Shown: positions 11,701 to 23,422 of the stretch, piece by piece | Numbering within the stretch: position 1 is the first letter of the stretch | Layout of the letters: each line of letters opens with the position of its first letter | Origin: Plantago ovata | Taxonomy: Eukaryota > Streptophyta > Magnoliopsida > Lamiales > Plantaginaceae | DNA: 64,000 nucleotides | Assembly (NCBI GenBank): GCA_028274465.1 | Contig: CM051458.1 | Coordinates: 82,728,085-82,792,084, forward strand | Direction: 5' to 3' | Notes under the pieces: generated by a model | The model's input: the letters and a program-made list of their open reading frames with translations, nothing else | Told to the model about the DNA's origin: nothing | The model's database searches: none | Made by a program: the position numbers and the translations under genes

Positions 11701-12710
11701 TAGTAAATTAATAATGGAAAGGCATGACAAGGATTGTAAATTATATTGTTGGGTTTCAATGCAATCATCTTGAAAGCAGCCACGGGAATTAATTCACTTT
11801 GGAATGTCTCAGTTTCACCATTTCTAGAACAATGGGGGGAGCATCAAATGTCCTGTCTAATCCGCTGCCGTACACACAAAGAACTTCTAAATAGATTTTT
11901 AGAAAATATCTGATGATGTTCTTGGCCTTTCCTTTTAGGCACTGTGAAAAATTGTTGCACGGTTGGCATGAACTCGTTCACTAACACCTCAGAGAATTGG
12001 CGCATCTTTTGAACACTTAGTAGTACAATCACCAAACGGATCCACGCTGGGAACCGACTTATTGGCCAGGTTTTGGGGTCTCATAATTAAGGGTATGCAA
12101 GTACATCATTATGGTCAGAATTGGAATAGAAATAAGATCCAGCATTAGAGCAGAGGTTTAGTACGTAACAGACAACAGAGAAGCAGGTCAGGCTGTTCCA
12201 GGGAAGATTTTAGCGGTTGATTCATCAGTCTCACACCATGTCAACTCAACAGGGGTTGGACAAAAACAAAATGGGTCGGTTAAAAATAGTATTGTATTTT
12301 GTTCAGTTGATGACGAAAAAACCAAATCATGAACTAGCTAGTTCAGTTTTTCATTAAACACCATCTTTGTGAGTATGTATAGATTGATTGGACAATGATC
12401 AGGGCATAATACGTGTAAAATAGTTATCATCCAAATATGAAATTTAACTTTTTAGAACAGTAATACGAAATGTCTTCTTGCTTTCACAGTAAAATAAAAT
12501 AATGAAATTGCGCTAAGAGGAAATTGTAATTCAGCAATTCAAAGTAATGCATGACAAATTGTAATTCAACAATTCAAATTAACTACCCATACTCTAACGA
12601 CTTGCGATCGAAATGCTACAGAGTTTAGAAAGACTAACCATTATTCCTAGACCAACCAAGAAAACCAAAAACTTTCTGCAACGGAGTAAATACAGAAGAT
12701 TTCAAGGTCA
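11701..12710. other. Intergenic; no gene recognised
   Basis: Contains only short open frames, such as a 63-codon minus frame at 11844-12035, that I could not relate to a family. It may be further decay of the NLR gene. The 3' flank of the F-box gene lies at 12600-12710. Confidence 0.35.
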
Positions 12711-14273
12711 TCATGCGATCTCAACTTCCGGTATGCTATTTGTATGATCTTGCCATATTAACTGAAAACGGATACAACGCCGTTCATCTTGTATACTGTT
12801 GCAAGCACCCAACACATCTTCCCAGAGAATTGGCTTCCATTCCATCAGATCAGCTTCACGGAATTCAACAATAACCTCTTCCAAACCATGCACGGAAAGC
12901 AAATTCTGGGTTGCTATGGGCCCGGACTGACCTGCATTCTCTACCAGTCTCATATACAGAGACTCATGGCTATCCAAACTGTCAGACTTTACAGAAAGAA
13001 ACTTGGGATGGCAAGTCCACAATATACCACTCAGAAACGCATATAACGCTGTTGGAGATGAAAAGTAACCAGCTAATATCAAAGTCTCCACCTCTGGCTT
13101 AAAGGAACCTGGAATATCTTCCACTGGGATAGCACATTTATCCCAGTAATAGTGAGGTTTCAGATAAATTATAGATAGTTTCAACTCTTTCAGAAACTCT
13201 CTCAGCTCCACAAACCACAATGATGAAACCCCAAGATTATGCCGGCACTCAAATGTTATTTCAGACTCACATTCCTCCATATCAGTACTAAAAGACAGGT
13301 GAGGAATCTTACTACATGAATAACTGAACTGATAAAGATTTGGAACATCAAGCTGGACACTATTATACTTGGCATGGTCCACAGTGAGGTACATGAGTGA
13401 ATGGCTTGAGAGTTGCAAATTTTCATGGCCGCCAGTATAGTAAAGCGTCAAACTCTCAAGGCAAGGAAACTTAATAGCAAAATCATGGAAAAATGAATTA
13501 CTTGTATCGACCTGATATAACGACAACTTAGTCAAGAAGAAATATTGAGTAACCGAGTTAACAAGGCTATGATCTTCAAATTCAACCAATGGTCTTATTA
13601 GTCCAGAATCGTTAGGGTGGCTGATAGTAAATTCTCTAAGATTATGCATTCCACTCAGATTAATTTTTGTTAAACCTTCGCAGATCGTAAGATCGAGAAC
13701 CTCAATCAGAGGGCACCGTGCGAGAATAGCACGAATTGCGTCATCACTTAAAGATACCCAGCTCAACACCAATAATTTAAGCCTTGGGGAGCAGATAAAT
13801 TGTCCCTTGGTAATAGAATCATCAATTAGGCAACTTGAAAGGAATGCTCTTGTTACAGACGATGGTGAAAACACTTGAACAGGTAAAGGAATAGTAGAAA
13901 TAAGACTCACAATAAGATCATTCACCCCTAATTTGAGAGCATCTATGATAATTTCATCAGTGAATGAAGCGGAAACCTCATCATTAACTTCATCAATAGA
14001 GAAATCGAAACGGTCTATTTTTCGGTTCAATTGAATGTACCTTTGCAGAGTTGTTCTGGCGAAATTGGAGAATCCACCGGTGACACGGAAGTCTCGTTGT
14101 TCGAGAGAAAGAGATGGGCGAGTACACCATGCAGCATACCATGGTTTGGAGATTAAACTGGTGCGAGCAGATTCTTTCCAGAAGAGGAAAGATTGGATGT
14201 GCTGGATAATCGGCTCCGGCAATTCAAATTCAACGGATCGCCCTTCCCGATCAGAAACCCTAGCTCTTTCCAT
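12711..14273 (-). CDS. F-box/LRR-repeat protein, 520 aa, intronless
   Basis: A single uninterrupted frame of 520 codons. Residues about 17-60 form the F-box (LPEPIIQHIQSFLFWKESAR, then TSLISKPWYAAW), which recruits SKP1 into an SCF E3 ubiquitin ligase. From about residue 150 to 330 leucine-rich repeats of the plant F-box type follow (LKLLVLSWVSLSDDAIRAIL, CPLIEVLDLTICEGLTKINL, FPCLESLTLYYTGG), which select a target protein. The C-terminal third (EVETLILAGY) resembles FBD-like regions of this very large family. The start at 14273 is the first ATG and precedes the F-box by the usual spacing. It is the intact member of a local set (1-853 broken; 23115-23221 relic). A hAT MITE lies 96 bp upstream and could affect its promoter. 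The substrate is unknown. Confidence 0.88.
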   Translation of the reverse strand: MERARVSDREGRSVEFELPEPIIQHIQSFLFWKESARTSLISKPWYAAWCTRPSLSLEQRDFRVTGGFSNFARTTLQRYIQLNRKIDRFDFSIDEVNDEVSASFTDEIIIDALKLGVNDLIVSLISTIPLPVQVFSPSSVTRAFLSSCLIDDSITKGQFICSPRLKLLVLSWVSLSDDAIRAILARCPLIEVLDLTICEGLTKINLSGMHNLREFTISHPNDSGLIRPLVEFEDHSLVNSVTQYFFLTKLSLYQVDTSNSFFHDFAIKFPCLESLTLYYTGGHENLQLSSHSLMYLTVDHAKYNSVQLDVPNLYQFSYSCSKIPHLSFSTDMEECESEITFECRHNLGVSSLWFVELREFLKELKLSIIYLKPHYYWDKCAIPVEDIPGSFKPEVETLILAGYFSSPTALYAFLSGILWTCHPKFLSVKSDSLDSHESLYMRLVENAGQSGPIATQNLLSVHGLEEVIVEFREADLMEWKPILWEDVLGACNSIQDERRCIRFQLIWQDHTNSIPEVEIA

Positions 14274-14369
14274 CTTCGATTTTCTCCTTTTTCCGAATCT
14301 CCTAAAACTTGGTTACTTGGTTTTTGTTTGGCGTAGGTTTAGGCGTTGGCTTGACAGGTCACTGGTGTT

Positions 14370-14959
14370 CTATGTTCGAGATCTCGCCGGGTCAACCCGG
14401 TTCAACCGCTTCTCGGAAGCCTATGTGGGACGAAACACTGAAAACTCGGAAAAATTTCGGAACCCGGGATTTTTTCGAGTTTTTGACCGGTTAACCCGGG
14501 TCAACCCGGGTTTTTAATTAAAAAGTTTTTTTTTAGGAGAAATTGAAAAATACTCAAAATAGGATCAACTAAAAAGTAAAATGTGATTGTACTTTTTGAA
14601 CCTTGAACTTGTTTGTTTGGATTGTTGTTATGTTTGAACCTTGAACTTGTTTGTTTGATTTGAATCATCGTAATGTTTGAAGTTTGAATTTATTTGTTTG
14701 ATTTGGATCATTGTAATGTTCTAATGATATGCTACTATGAGTCTATGACTTTATTTTGGTTTCTATGAGTTTATATGATATTTATGTTTGAATTTTCTAT
14801 GTCATTTGTTGATAAATATGTATAGTATTTGTTATATATAATTTTACGTATTTTTTTTCTATTCCGAGACAACTCCGAGACAAATGTCCGAGATGACCCG
14901 GGTTGACCCTTCTCAGGAGGTCGTTCGAGATGGCCTCCGAGACGAGATCTCAAACATAG
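14370..14959. mobile_element. hAT-type MITE upstream of the F-box gene
   Basis: Terminal inverted repeats CTATGTTCGAGATCTCG (left) and its near-complement at the right end (CGAGATCTCAAACATAG). The element is flanked by identical 8-bp CTGGTGTT (14362-14369 and 14960-14967), the hAT target-site length. The 590-bp body has no transposase frame. Confidence 0.92.
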
Positions 14960-14995
14960 CTGGTGTTACTTGAGCTTGAGGCCCAAAATAAAAAA

Positions 14996-16895
14996 TTAGT
15001 TTTTTTTTTTGGAACCGTATATCACTTTCTATTATCCAAAACAATTCAGTACACGCCGATCACATGATTCAGGTCTCTCAACATTTAAGCTCGCAATCAC
15101 ACATCACACACACACAAGGAGTCTAGAAATAGAACCAAACAATAAAAGGAGAAACACGGAAACACAATTTTTGGTGTTGTTTTAGCCGCAGGAGCAAATT
15201 TATGTTAGCATACAAGTTGGGCAGCTTTCTCCTTTAGTTTTTTATTCAAGCCACATCGCATCTTGATCAGCTGTTTTATACGTTCGCAAACCGGGCCGCC
15301 TTGGTCTCCACCTTGAAATATAATCCGGTTTCTCATGCTCCATGTTTCATATATTGTTTCAGCAATAGCAATTCGTAGCATCAGCGAATTCTTCCCATTA
15401 CTTTTTGTTTGTCGGGTCAGCCAAGGCAGCTCTCTGTCCGAGGCTTCCGGTTGGTGCTAAAAACGCATCCAACTCAAAATCTCCTTCCAAACTGCTTCTG
15501 TTGATCGACATTCAAAGAAAAGATGTTTCACAGATTCTTACTGGTTGCAAAGAACACAAAGGCCATCATTCGGCATCCCGGACTTCATCAACCGGTCTTT
15601 GGTATATAATCTTCTTGAACACACAGCCATAGGATAAACAGAGCTCGAGTTCTAGCTCCATTTGTAAAGAATAGCTTACACCATTCCACCTTAGGCCTAT
15701 CACCCCTTATCTAGTGATACAAAGCCTGAGTAGGGAATTTCTCCCCCGGTACAAGTGCTCCCCAAATCTGGCTATTTGTAGCATAACCTCTCAGCTTCAG
15801 AATACTCCTCAATATCCACGAGCAATTTTGTATGGAAGCGAACTCCATCACCTGTTCATGTTTGATATGATAAGCATAGATCCAGCGAACCCACAACTTA
15901 TCCGTTTTGGCATTAATATTCCATAGAAGCTTCATCATATTTGCTTTGCTCCAGCATATAATACCAATCACATTTAGGCCTCCAGAGTTTTTGGTATTGC
16001 AGATACAGTCCCATGCAACTGGAGCTTTGCGTGTAATTTCTTCCTTCCCGCTCCACAAAAAGCTACGACATAGAGCTTCAATATGGTGCAAGACTTTCTT
16101 TGGTAACGGGAAGACTTGTAGCCTGTAATTTGTGATGGAGAACAGCACACTCTTAATGAGTTGAAGTCGTCCCGCATAGCTCAGCAGCTTCGACGTCTAG
16201 TGTTTGATGCGGACAGTGATCTTTTCCACTAGAGGTTGACACTGATGTACATATAATTTTCGCGTCGCCAAAGGTACCCCGAGATATTTGAATGGTAATT
16301 TACCAATTTCAAAACCAATGGAGTCGACAATACTCTGCGGCGTTGGGCGATCCACCCCTCCAAAATATATATGGCACTTGGACATATTCGCCTTTAGACC
16401 AGTCGAATCAGAAAATTGCTGAAATTCTCTGATAAGAAGTTTCACATACCCATCATCACCTCTACAAAATAATAGTAAATCATCTGCATAGCATAAATAT
16501 ATGAGATTCACACACTCACACTTGGGATGAAAATTAAAATTCGGATTCAGCGTCAAAGTTTGGAGTTTCCTGTGCAGGTACTTCATGATCAATACAAACA
16601 AGAGAGGTGATATTGGGTCACCTTGTCGAAGACCACGTTGTGTCATAGTAGTCTACTGGGTCTGCCATTTATTATATGTCGGTACGATACAATGCGCACA
16701 CATATCATTACCTATCGGGCAAAACGTGGAGGGAAATTCATCTCTGTTAATATTTCCTCCAAGGCATCCCAGTCCACAGTATCATAAGCTTTCTGCAAAT
16801 CCATTTGAATCATACATCTCGGTGAAACACCCCTCCTTGTATACCCTCTCACCATTTCATGTGCAATCACGCCGGATAGTTTTCAAATACTGTAT
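14996..16895 (-). mobile_element. 5'-truncated L1-type LINE, frameshifted
   Basis: On the minus strand the RT domain is readable from about 16895: MDLQKAYDTVDWDAL (motif A), then TQRGLRQGDPISPLLFVLIM (motif B), then LCYADDLLLFCRGDD (YADD box), then FKYLGVPLATRK. The zf-RVT region (CRSFLWSGKEE) follows with a frameshift near 16170-16190. The 3' end is marked on the plus strand by a T-run at 14999-15012. There is no endonuclease or 5' part. Dead copy. Confidence 0.85.
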
Positions 16896-16997
16896 AGTAC
16901 TAGTATATTGACACGCCGAATATCCGCGTGATAAAGTGTAATTAAATTTTAAAAGTTGATATATTATAAATTATTTCACGTGAACAACTTAGTAAAT

Positions 16998-17087
16998 TGA
17001 AACTTTATTAATCTGTTTGTAATTTCTACTTTAACTAATGTATGAAACTTTATTAATCTGTTTGTAATTTCCACTTTATCTAATGTA
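16998..17087. repeat. 45-bp tandem duplication
   Basis: Two units (16998-17042 and 17043-17087) beginning TGAAACTTTATTAATCTG and ending TAATGTA, with two or three differences. AT-rich, no known function. Confidence 0.88.
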
Positions 17088-17195
17088 TGTTGTTTTATAA
17101 GTAATTATTGTTCTTTATAATCTTCAATTAAATAGTATCTAAATTAGAAAGTAATTAAGTAGTGGGGAAAAACTAATTTTTGGGAATAATAACTA

Positions 17196-17453
17196 CTCCC
17201 TTCGATTTTTTTACTTGTCGTTTTAGAATTTTCACACATTTTAATACATTTCATTTAATTTATTGATTTTACGAATATACTGCAATAGTTACAAGTAATT
17301 ATTATACTTCAACCAATAGTAAATTTTTAAATGGCATGGAATTCAACAAAATGCATTAATTGTGATGAAAGCTTTTCTTGAAAAATGTAAAACGACAAGT
17401 AATTTTTCAATAGTGAAAAAGCTAAAATGACAAGTATTAAAAATCGGAAGGAG
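17196..17453. mobile_element. Stowaway MITE
   Basis: Ends CTCCCTTCGATTTTTT and AAAAATCGGAAGGAG are complementary and the element lies between TA dinucleotides (17194-17195 and 17454-17455). Length is 258 bp. The inner arms also pair (ACTTGTCGTTTTAG with CTAAAATGACAAGT). Confidence 0.88.
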
Positions 17454-18188
17454 TACTTATCGACATTTGATTTTATATAGTAGAGATTTGACTTGGTTTT
17501 ACCTATACAAATAGCAAGGGGTCGACATTGAAGAAAAACTACTAGCCAGAGTTTACGACTTGAAAGTTTAGCTAGTTATTTAGTATTGGGTGTTGATATA
17601 GCCAAATCAACTAGGGAATATCTAACTTTAGTACATTTAAATTTTATGTATTTAAATAAATTTATTATATTGATATTAATTATATATATTTTTTTTTAAT
17701 TTAACAACTAGGGGATGTCTAACTTTAATATAGTCGCATTGATGATTAGTGTTGATTTACACCGCTGCAATTGATGTTGCATCAACGCTAATACATTGCT
17801 GCAGCATTGCTTATTTCACAAAATTGCTTACCACGTCATCGCCGGTCTTTCCATGGGTGGTCTTTACATCTCGTTTTATCGCCGATATCGCTATATAGTT
17901 TTGATTGGGAGGACTGTGTTGGGTGGAGGAGGAGGTGGTGGTAGTGGTGGACTGGTGGTGGTGGTAGAAAACTGTTGGTCTGTGGTGATGGTTGGTTGGT
18001 AGGGATGACTAATAATTAATATTTAATATTTAGTATTTAGAAATTAATAATTACTAAAATTATTTTTGTATTATTTGATTTATAATTTATTGTATTTATT
18101 AATGATTATTTCATCTAAAACAATGCCATGTGACAAACTTTAATTGGTGTACTAAAATTAGTACAATGCAACTAGTACTCCTACTAAG
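17454..18188. other. Intergenic with dispersed repeat and GGT-rich patch
   Basis: 17480-17580 resembles 10440-10550. A GGAGGTGGT-type low-complexity patch lies at about 17915-17970. The 68-codon frame over it is compositional and not a credible gene. Confidence 0.4.
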
Positions 18189-18355
18189 GCTCTGTTCTCT
18201 TCGTCTGAATAGGATTGATCTGAACTGAACTGGACTTATTTCTAGTAAAATATACTATTAGACAAATCTGAACTGAATTTAATGAATTTGAACTAAATTG
18301 GTCTGAACTGAACTGAATTTACAATAATTAATTTTGAGACGAAGAGAACAGAACT
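18189..18355. mobile_element. Short MITE (hAT-like) rich in GAACTGAA words
   Basis: Ends GCTCTGTTCTCTTCGTC and GACGAAGAGAACAGAACT are inverted repeats. TACTAAG flanks both sides (18182-18188 and 18356-18362; 7 of 8 if read as an 8-bp duplication). Diverged relatives appear near 22970-23100, 50050-50280 and 51380-51560. Confidence 0.78.
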
Positions 18356-20255
18356 TACTAAGTTTAGCCAATTCCAATGATTTATGGTAATTTAATTATC
18401 TTAAATTTTTAGTCCTTAATTATCAATGTAGACTATATTAATGATGACAACGTTAATCTTCAATACTCTCTCCAACAAATTTTTGGTAAATTATTTTTTT
18501 CTTATTCAACCCCTTCAACTTTGATAGAAAAACAATATAGTTTTTTTTAGCAAACCAAAATATATTTACTTAAACGAGAGGAATTACAGCTTTCTGGGGA
18601 TCCCGACATTAAACAGTCCGAGTATATTTATTACATACATCATTTTGCAGAAATTATTCCAACCAAAGTGGACACAAGTCCCAAATAGTAGTGCTAGGCC
18701 TAATGGAATAACTAATATCTTGGGAGTCTTGGATCCAAGAGTTGAAGATGCGAAGTAAACCACTGCCCAACTTCGCCAAAACACCTGCTGATGCATTACA
18801 TTCTCTGTACACGAAGGAAAGTTGTCAATCCTCTAACGTATGCAACTGCTGCCTAATACGGTCCACCAGGGGCTGATGAATCCATGCCGGACGCATCTCC
18901 ATGTTAATACAAGCAACAACATACTGTGAATCACTTTGTATTTCAATATTTCGTATTTGTAGTTGCAAAAGCACATTTAAACCATTATACAGTCCATAAA
19001 ACTCTACCATGTTATTATCTATCATGCCAAGGGAACATGAGAAAGCTCTAACAAACTACCCCGGTCTAGTTCGAACTAGACCCCCACAACCCGCATATCC
19101 AGATTCTTGAACACAGGAACCATCAAAATTTAACATATAGTGAATGGGTAGATAAAGGTTTCCACTAACACAGAAGGGTGATAGTTCTTTTACAAACTGA
19201 GGGTGGGTAACAAACATGTGACTGTCGTTGATACTGTGATGCTAAATGATACTGACCCTGAAAATCTACATGCTGATGTCGAAAAATAACTGTGTTTCTC
19301 ACATACCAAATAGTACATGCTAGTATAATCAACTGTATTTGTGAAGGCGAATTAGAGGCTAATAAAGTGAATGCATTACAAGTAGAAGCCGAATACCAGT
19401 CCCAGTTAGATGGTGTTAATGCCATCCTAAGCTGAGAAAAATAAGGACAAAACGCAAAAAAATGCCAAAAGTCTTCTTGCTGATTATGACATAACTGACA
19501 CATAGGGGAGACTGGAACATGTCTGTGAGATAAATAAATAGCAGTGCGAAGTGATTCATGCATAACAAACCACCAAAACATTCGTATACGAGGTAAAACT
19601 CTAATATAATTTTCCACAACTTATTCGAATTACAGGCTCGTAAAGTACAATTTCTAGAGAATAAAACTTTACAAGCTGACTTGACTGTGAACAAGCCTGT
19701 ACTTTCATATGGCCAGACTAGATGATCTTGATTAGCATGAGATATAAGAATAGAACTAATTTTAAGCACAATATGAAGAGGTAAAACAGTACACAGCTTT
19801 TGTATATTCCATTCATTACCCACTAGGTAATCTGAAACTGTCTCATTCACATTAAAATCATGATTGGTATAATGGCACAAGAGTCCACCTACAAACCATG
19901 AATTTGTAAAATTTAATAGTGAGACCATTTTTTTCTGCCAAATAACAAGTTATTTAAAAAGTTCTTTATTTTTAATAATGTTTTTCCAAAATATACTATG
20001 AGAAGGTAATGCCCTAGCATTCCAAAAATTAACAGAAGGAAAATATTTAACTTTATAAGTAGTAGCCCTAAGGAGTTTCAGACTCATACAGTCACTTCCA
20101 AATAAGTTTCAATTGAAAGGCTTGACCCCTAACTTGTAAATTTTTTATCCCTAAACCTCGTGTGTACTTAGGTTGACACACATAGTTCCATTTGACTCTT
20201 GCTCTTTTATTAGTGGTCTGTGTTGAATTCCAAAGGAATTTCTTGTTTAATTTAT

Positions 20256-21941
20256 GAGTAAGTATATAGGAAAGGCTGGTTTTCATCTAAAAAATAAAAA
20301 TTTCGGTCAGACCAACAAAAATCGGTCAGCTAATTTTAGTATAAATAGACAAAAAAAAACTAAATCAAACTCATTTCACAATCATCTTTCTCTCTCTACA
20401 ATTATCTATTTCTCTCTCTCTAAAAACTCTCTTCCTCCTTCCACCACCACCACACAACCCCACCACCATCACCACCACCACACAGCCGCCACCACCACCA
20501 CCATCACCACACAGTCGCCACCACCACACAGCCCCGCCACCACCACCACACAATCGCCACCACCACCACCATCACCACACCTCCACCACCACCACCACCT
20601 CCGCCTCCCCATGCCACCGCTGCCGCCACCTAAGTCAGATCTACTTTCTCTCTCTTCAAATCTACGTTCTCTCTCATCTGTGGTTTTATAGTGTGGTTTT
20701 AAGACCGGTTCGTGTGGTTTTAAGACTGAATGATATGGTTTTAAGAATCGTTCTAAATATTGATATTTTCGAGCAATTCAGCTCATAGTATTTAGATTCG
20801 ATTTTTCAACTATTTGTTTACTTGTAAATGTAATATTCGCAATAGTTCTGAATATCAATATTTTCGAGCAACGTATTTTGATTACACGTTCGTTGATGAG
20901 AAAGAGGAGGAATCTGAATATTGGATATTTTCGAGCAATGTATTCTGATGGATCCACTGTTGTGGTTTTAATAGATTTTGGTGTGGTTTTAAGACTCGTT
21001 GGTGTCTATTCAGATCTACTTTCTCTCTCATCTCTTGTTTTCTAGTGTGGTTTTAAGACTGGTTGGTTTGATATTAAGACCAAATGATATGATTTTAATA
21101 CTCTTTCTGAATTGATATTTTCGAGCAATGATCAGCTCATAGTGTTTAAATTCGATTTTTCACCTATTTGTTTACTTGTAAATGTAATTGGAATAGTTCT
21201 GAACATCAATATATTCGAGCAATGTATTTTGGTTACGTGTTCGTTGATGAGAAAGAGGAGGAATCTGAATATTGGATATTTTCAAGCAATGTATTCTGAT
21301 GGATACCTTATTGTGGTTTTAATAAATGTTGGTGTGGTTTTAATATCTGTCATTGTGGTTTTAATAAGTATACATTACTACTGTGATGGGTTTGTCCATT
21401 GTATGGTTATAACTTATAAGGGGAAATGGTGTGGTTATAAGTATCTTTGTTGTAGGTTTAACGGGAATTAATTGTTATGATTTTAAGCAGGTGATGATGA
21501 TGTCAATCGAGTTTGACGAAGAAAAGGCAAGAAGCAGAAGTTTTCCAACAAGTTTATTCAAAAAAACAATGAATGTTTCAACATATATTGTAATGACTAA
21601 AATGTTTATTTTAGCTTATTGTAAACTTGTTCATTGATATTTTAATGACAATTCTCAGATTTTTTGACTTGTTTAATCTTATTTTTTTATATTTGTGAAT
21701 AATTTTAGATTGTCGCTTAAAATTATAATAAACCATCTTAAAACCATACTGTAGTTTCTTAAAACCACACCAAATGAAGTTATAATCATAACGAAAACTT
21801 TCAGAGCTAACAACTTAAAATTACACAATAACCTCTTAAAACCATACCGCGAATGGTCTGACCGACCGGACAGACAAAGTAAGCTAAAAACCAGGTCTTT
21901 CTATTAATTTAGGAAAGACTGGCCTCCTCCTAGACTTTGGC
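20256..21941. mobile_element. MULE-like transposon inserted in the LINE
   Basis: Left end GAGTAAGTATATAGGAAAGG and right end GACTTTGGC match the ends of the 4535-9351 element. It is flanked by a perfect 9-bp duplication TTAATTTAT (20247-20255 and 21942-21950). It carries an inward TATAAATAG at about 20340 followed by CT-rich leader-like sequence, a CCACCA-rich microsatellite (20440-20610), GTGGTTTTAAGAC words on the left half and CTTAAAACCATAC words at 21735-21850. There is no transposase; the 145-codon frame at 20254-20691 is His/Pro/Thr repeat. Confidence 0.9.
20440..20610. repeat. CCACCA/CACCAT microsatellite
   Basis: Irregular trinucleotide-rich run of CCACCA and CACCAT words inside the MULE-like element. 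It produces long but meaningless open frames on both strands. Confidence 0.92.
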
Positions 21942-22560
21942 TTAATTTATCTAAATCTTTTTCTGTATTGAAACTGGTGGAGGCACTACATTCTTTCACA
22001 TGAACTGGCATAGCATTGGAAACTGATTGAATAAGTTGTGTTCTACCTGAGAAAGACAAAAACCTGTGATACCAACTATTAATCCTATTGACTGTCTTCT
22101 CAATAATTGAATTGAAAAGCCCTCTTTTATTTTTTCCTAACAAGAAAGGTATTCCTAAATATTTATCTGTTTTCTTATTAGACCTTACTCCCAAATACGT
22201 TTTAATATAATATTTCATACCAAAGGGAGTATTAGGCGAGAAGACAATTCTGGATTTGGCGCCCAGCATATTGATTAACCAGAAGCTTCTTTGTATTGAT
22301 TAATAAGTTGTTGTAAAGCTATAATAGATTTGGCATTTGCCTTAGGAAAAACCAAGCAATCATTTGCAAAGCAGATAATTGAAATTGGTTGAGATAACTT
22401 AGAGAAGGCTAAACGATCAGTTTCTTTATTTTGAAAAGATTGAATCAGTTTAGCAACCAATAGCTCTTGGCATAAAATGAACAGATAGGGAAAAACAATA
22501 TAGTTACAACTTAAAAAATAGAGAAAGAATGTCAACTATACAAAAGTCCAATGTTATTAA

Positions 22561-23114
22561 TAAAATGTATTTTTTATTTATGAAAAATATCTATGACATT
22601 TTTTAGTTAACCCTCAATATTCTTGGTTATAATCTTGATTTTTTTTTCCTTATTTTTATTTATTTATTTATTTACTTTTGCCTTTCTAATAATATGTCAC
22701 TAATGAAACTAAAATAGATATATTTATAAAAAAAAAAAAACTAAAATAGATATATTCGTCTAATTAATTATGGCCGAAAGAAAACAATAATTTAATTGAA
22801 ATATACAGACATGTTTATACCATCATAGTTTGACAATTTAAGCGAAATTATAATATCAAACGTGTATGTATTCATGTTAATATTATGTACAAGTATATAC
22901 TGCCTATTCACTTGAATTTATAGTAAGATTATTTAGTACTTAATAACGGAATGTGGACGTGTTTAGGTTCTAATCATTTCATCTTAATTTCAATTAAAAT
23001 AAATTCAGTTCAGATTAATTAAGTTAAGTTCAAATTTATTAAGTTCAGTTTATGTTCAGTTCAGTTTAAAAAAATTCAGGCAAATCAAACAGAGCTAACA
23101 AGTACCGAACTATA
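22561..23114. other. AT-rich intergenic DNA
   Basis: No gene. 22970-23100 carries TTCAGTTCAG-type words related to the MITE at 18189-18355. Confidence 0.4.
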
Positions 23115-23221
23115 TTGTTTGGAGAAAGAGATGGGCGAGTACACCATGCAGCATACTATGGTTTGGAGATTAAAGTGGTCCGAGCAGCTTCCTTCCAGAA
23201 GAGAAAAGATTGGATGTGCTG
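23115..23221 (-). pseudogene. Relic of the F-box exon
   Basis: About 105 bases nearly identical to 14100-14205 of the intact F-box gene (GAGATGGGCGAGTACACCAT and GAAAAGATTGGATGTGCTGG), same strand. Only the SKPWYAA.CTRPSLS segment of the F-box is left. It is a third, heavily deleted copy. Confidence 0.85.
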
Positions 23222-23422
23222 GAATCAGATTGAACATTGAACCACTAATTCAGAATTATTAACTTTTGCTTGCATAAATTCTGCAATGTAAAGTTTGGTC
23301 TCACAAGTAATGGGGCTGCATTAAGAATCAATCAACGACTAATGCAGCCTAAAGTTTCAGTTCACATATACAGCTTGCCTTCAGTTTTATTTTTGAAAAT
23401 CAAGACTAGTGCATTAATTTAA

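Larger units (their letters stand above)
18540..22560 (-). mobile_element. LINE with RNase H tail, split by a MULE insertion
   Basis: Minus-strand pieces in order: an RT end (PISIICFANDCLVFPKANAKS, with FAND in place of FADD, 22275-22535); AKSRIVFSPNT and KYLGIPFLLGK up to DLDKLS (21950-22269); then, after the insertion, NKKFLWNSTQTTNKRARVKW (20092-20250); zf-RVT with CQLCHNQQEDFWHFFAFCPY (19165-19617); and an RNase H-like domain (EIQSDSQYVVACIN, 18825-19025). The 3' end is a T-run on the plus strand near 18540. Frameshifts show it is dead. Joining across 20256-21941 restores an LDKLNKKFLW motif typical of these LINEs. Confidence 0.85.

Noticed and set aside
17796..18002. 68-codon Gly-rich plus frame
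   Set aside because: Product of a GGT-rich low-complexity patch; nothing supports expression.
20254..20691. 145-codon His/Thr/Pro frame and its antisense Gly-rich frame
   Set aside because: Pure CCACCA microsatellite translation inside a MULE-like element; no domain and no conserved start.
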